Positions 61,601-64,000 of a stretch of 64,000 nt of DNA are shown in pieces. The position numbers and the translations under genes are program-made. Source of the DNA: Channa striata (lineage: Eukaryota > Chordata > Actinopteri > Anabantiformes > Channidae); assembly GCA_033026295.1 (NCBI GenBank), contig CM065182.1:16078715-16142714 (forward strand), given 5' to 3'. The notes beneath the pieces were generated by a model that had not been told where the DNA came from, did not search any database, and saw nothing but the letters and a program-made list of their open reading frames with translations. Numbering within the stretch: the first letter of the stretch is position 1; the number at the start of each line of letters is the position of its first letter.

Positions 61601-64000
61601 AAACTCACACAAATCACAGACTGTCTGGCTTGCTGCTCTCTCTCCTCCAGGGGACATTTAACCCACTCCTACGATGACCTTTCCAGGCAAGAAGTGCCGT
61701 CAGTCACTTCAGAGGTTTATGTGGCTATCGTACTTGCCAGGACAGCTGATGACACATTTCAAACAGAATGTGCAAGCACCTTGGTGCTGTTGAGGACAGA
61801 GCAGGAAGGAGGGAGATGAGCTTACGGCTCCCATAGGCTAACACTAATCCCATCCATACCTCTACAGAGTCCACCCCTACTGTAACCTAGTGTGCTGTTC
61901 CAGGCCGAGTGTGGTGTATTCCACTGTTACAGTCGATTACACCAAATAAACAGTGAAGGAACTAAGGGGTTCCTTCAATTATTCACTGTCCAATATTACT
62001 ATAAGACACTAGAACTTAATGTTAATATACATTTGCTGTTTTATTTAAGGCTCAGATGCAAAATGATGTTAAAAACAAAGTGAAAAGAAAACCTCTACAG
62101 AATAAGCCAGACCCCTCATGAGTCAATGAGGAAAAACATGTCTCGTGTTGTGAGTGCCAGTTATGGAATTTTCGACAATACGATGGCAAGATGCATAAGG
62201 TCCCTACAGCATGTTGGTTGAAGTTAACTGAGCAAATGGACAGAGACCTTTATCAGGGGGGTCATAGCTGGGGTGGCAATGATTTTTCTCTTCAAACTAT
62301 TGTGTCTCTAATTTGACTATAGTCACAATCATAATGCTGTTATATTGACTAGGGTAATACGACCTTGGTAAAAATGCCTCTATATTTACGGAGTATGGCA
62401 GAGGAACAATTGTGTATGTGTGTGCGCATTTGTAGGTCAGCGTTTTAAGCACCGCCCATCATCTGAGAGGCTGTAAGCCATCAATGACTAATGTGTCAGT
62501 CTGTCACATTCAAGGACCCACCATATGGCGCCAGTGCCCCTTATTTAAACTAATGGGTGGGCTGGGAAAGGCAGAACAACTAACGCTTACCAAGCCAAAT
62601 TGTCAGTGGTAAGAATGCAAATGTGAAATAGCTGTTAAATAAAAGCATCTTCCTTACTTGAATATATTAGCAATAAATAAGTCAAATTAAATACATTCAC
62701 GTTGCTTAGTTTTCCTTGATGAAAAGTTTCAACAAATTCACGGTTTTATCCTGCACAACCTAAGTAAATGGGATATTTGAGTAATCCGTTGCATACCCAC
62801 CAGCACTGACGCTACATTCATAATATATATTTCTGACTGATCATAACTCGTAAGGATGATTAACTGCTCAATGATGAATCATTAACATAACTAGTCTGTA
62901 GTCTAATTGCATACTATGAGCTATGTGATGTGCTGTGCCAATTAGAGCTGGCTCAGACTGCTGAAGGTGGCCCAGAGGCAGAGTAGAGCTGAGACCACCT
63001 CTCCCAGGAAGCCCTCCAATTACCAGCCAGCAGCACGGTGTCGGCGTGACTCACGAGGACACATGATGCATATGAGGAACCTCATGGATTCAAGGCACTT
63101 CTTTTGTTGTATGTATTCAATACAGCTCGATCAACCCTTTTTATCTCCCTTTTTCAATTAGTTTCTCCTAAGTTGAAAGTAATTCCAAATATTTCAACTA
63201 AGAGAAATCGAGGTAAAGGAGAGGCCTTTTAATGAATTGCCTTTCAGCTCAGCATCCTCTTTGTATGAGACTCAGCGGCAGCTGACATGACCTAACCTTG
63301 CCGCCACGCGGTGACTACTGTGCAAACCCTCCTTGCATTCCTGCTGATGAAACGATGGCCGTGACAGCCCATCAGCGTCTTTCCCTAGTAGGAGGCAATA
63401 GTCCCAAAGGCACTTTCAAAGTCTGTATTTAAAAATTAGCTGGTAAGTGTCATGATGTATCACAGTTCATGCCGGATGATGCAGTAATATATCTAATGCT
63501 GATATAGTCAATGTTGCCTAAAAACCCTTTCAGGGCCACGCGGCAGACAGATGTCACTGTCTGACCAATATAGCCCACTGATTAGAGCCGAAATGTATTC
63601 AATTAGTTTAATTGAATGTTTCACATAAATATTTTACACTATAATCACTTTTAGCGACTAAAGTATCTAGACCAGGTTTCTTCCTTTAAGCCACCTTGTG
63701 CAACTTAAGCTGACGCCAGCTCAAGAAATTAAATCAATCCTCTTTGATCTTTCCCAGCCATTCCTCTCCCTACTTTAATGCAGCATTGCTTTACTTTATG
63801 AACTCGGCACAGCTGTGCGGGTAGTCATTATGATAAAATTGCAATAATAAAGAATGCAAAAAAAAAAACTATCTATCTGATTGGTCAGGAGGGGGAGTCT
63901 CATGGAAAACAGTTTAGAATCAGCAGCATATTTCTATGAGCAAAATATTAGAATAATGTTGCACACTGTAGCTTTAAACATAACTAAAGTATGTATATTG

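Larger units (their letters stand above)
20734..64000 (-). other. Intron 5' of the Musashi exon (partial, at least 43.3 kb)
   Basis: This is the sequence upstream of the Musashi exon acceptor in transcript direction. The expected preceding exon (RRM2 start, KIFVGGLS through YFEQFGK) was looked for in reverse-complement form and not seen. The intron holds four SINE-like copies (25.3, 27.1, 30.5, 38.6 kb), a terminal-inverted-repeat element (28.2-29.2 kb) with a relative at 47.6 kb, CA repeats (31.6, 32.2, 41.0, 50.5 kb), LINE-type tails (49.0, 51.5 kb), a gag-like relic (54.1 kb) and candidate alternative exons (31.8, 52.5 kb). I see nothing nameable in roughly 20.8-25.2, 33-38.5, 38.8-47.5 and 54.3-64.0 kb apart from short simple repeats and homopolymers. 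Confidence 0.75.

Noticed and set aside
1..64000. CRISPR array, operons, bacterial features, tRNA or rRNA genes
   Set aside because: No regularly spaced repeats, no intact tRNA cloverleaf, no rRNA sequence; the DNA is clearly vertebrate intronic.

Overview
This window looks like teleost (ray-finned fish) nuclear DNA. It is AT-leaning and almost free of long open reading frames. It is rich in CA/GT microsatellites and carries decayed copies of repeat families that are widespread in fish genomes: Tc1-like elements, tRNA-derived SINEs and LINE-type 3' tails. No bacterial, organellar or plasmid feature is present. The few long open frames lie in low-complexity purine/pyrimidine tracts and are not genes.

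One piece of coding sequence is beyond reasonable doubt: a 49-bp exon on the minus strand at 20685-20733. It has textbook splice sites and encodes VDDAMLMFDKTTNRHR plus the first base of the next Gly codon. That is the middle of the second RNA-recognition motif (RRM2) of a Musashi RNA-binding protein. No neighbouring Musashi exon was found, so the flanking introns are at least about 20.7 kb (3' side) and 43.3 kb (5' side). Introns this long fit msi2 better than the compact msi1. The window is therefore best read as two giant introns of a minus-strand musashi gene with one short exon between them.

Layout: 1-6.2 kb is ordinary intron with a LINE-type tail and a short ORF1-like coding relic. 6.3-8.9 kb is a purine-rich and microsatellite block with Z-DNA-type sequence. 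9.95-10.83 kb is a decayed Tc1-like transposon. 13.0-13.2 kb is a small CpG-containing patch. 15.9-16.9 kb is unusual: a splice-flanked candidate exon, a run of dyad symmetries and a perfect 22-bp-stem hairpin. 20.7 kb is the Musashi exon. 25-31 kb holds SINE copies in both orientations and a 973-bp element with terminal inverted repeats, whose diverged relative lies at 47.6 kb. 31.8 kb has a minus-strand reading frame with strongly coding-like codons and an acceptor-like start. 49-55 kb has LINE tails, a possible alternative first exon in phase with the Musashi exon (52.5 kb) and a gag-like relic (54.1 kb). 55-64 kb holds nothing I can name.

The most useful leads are the three candidate minus-strand alternative exons (15.9, 31.8 and 52.5 kb), the alternative donor just after the Musashi exon, and the perfect hairpin at 16.85 kb. 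All need RNA or comparative evidence. Homology calls rest on recognition of the sequence, with no database search.
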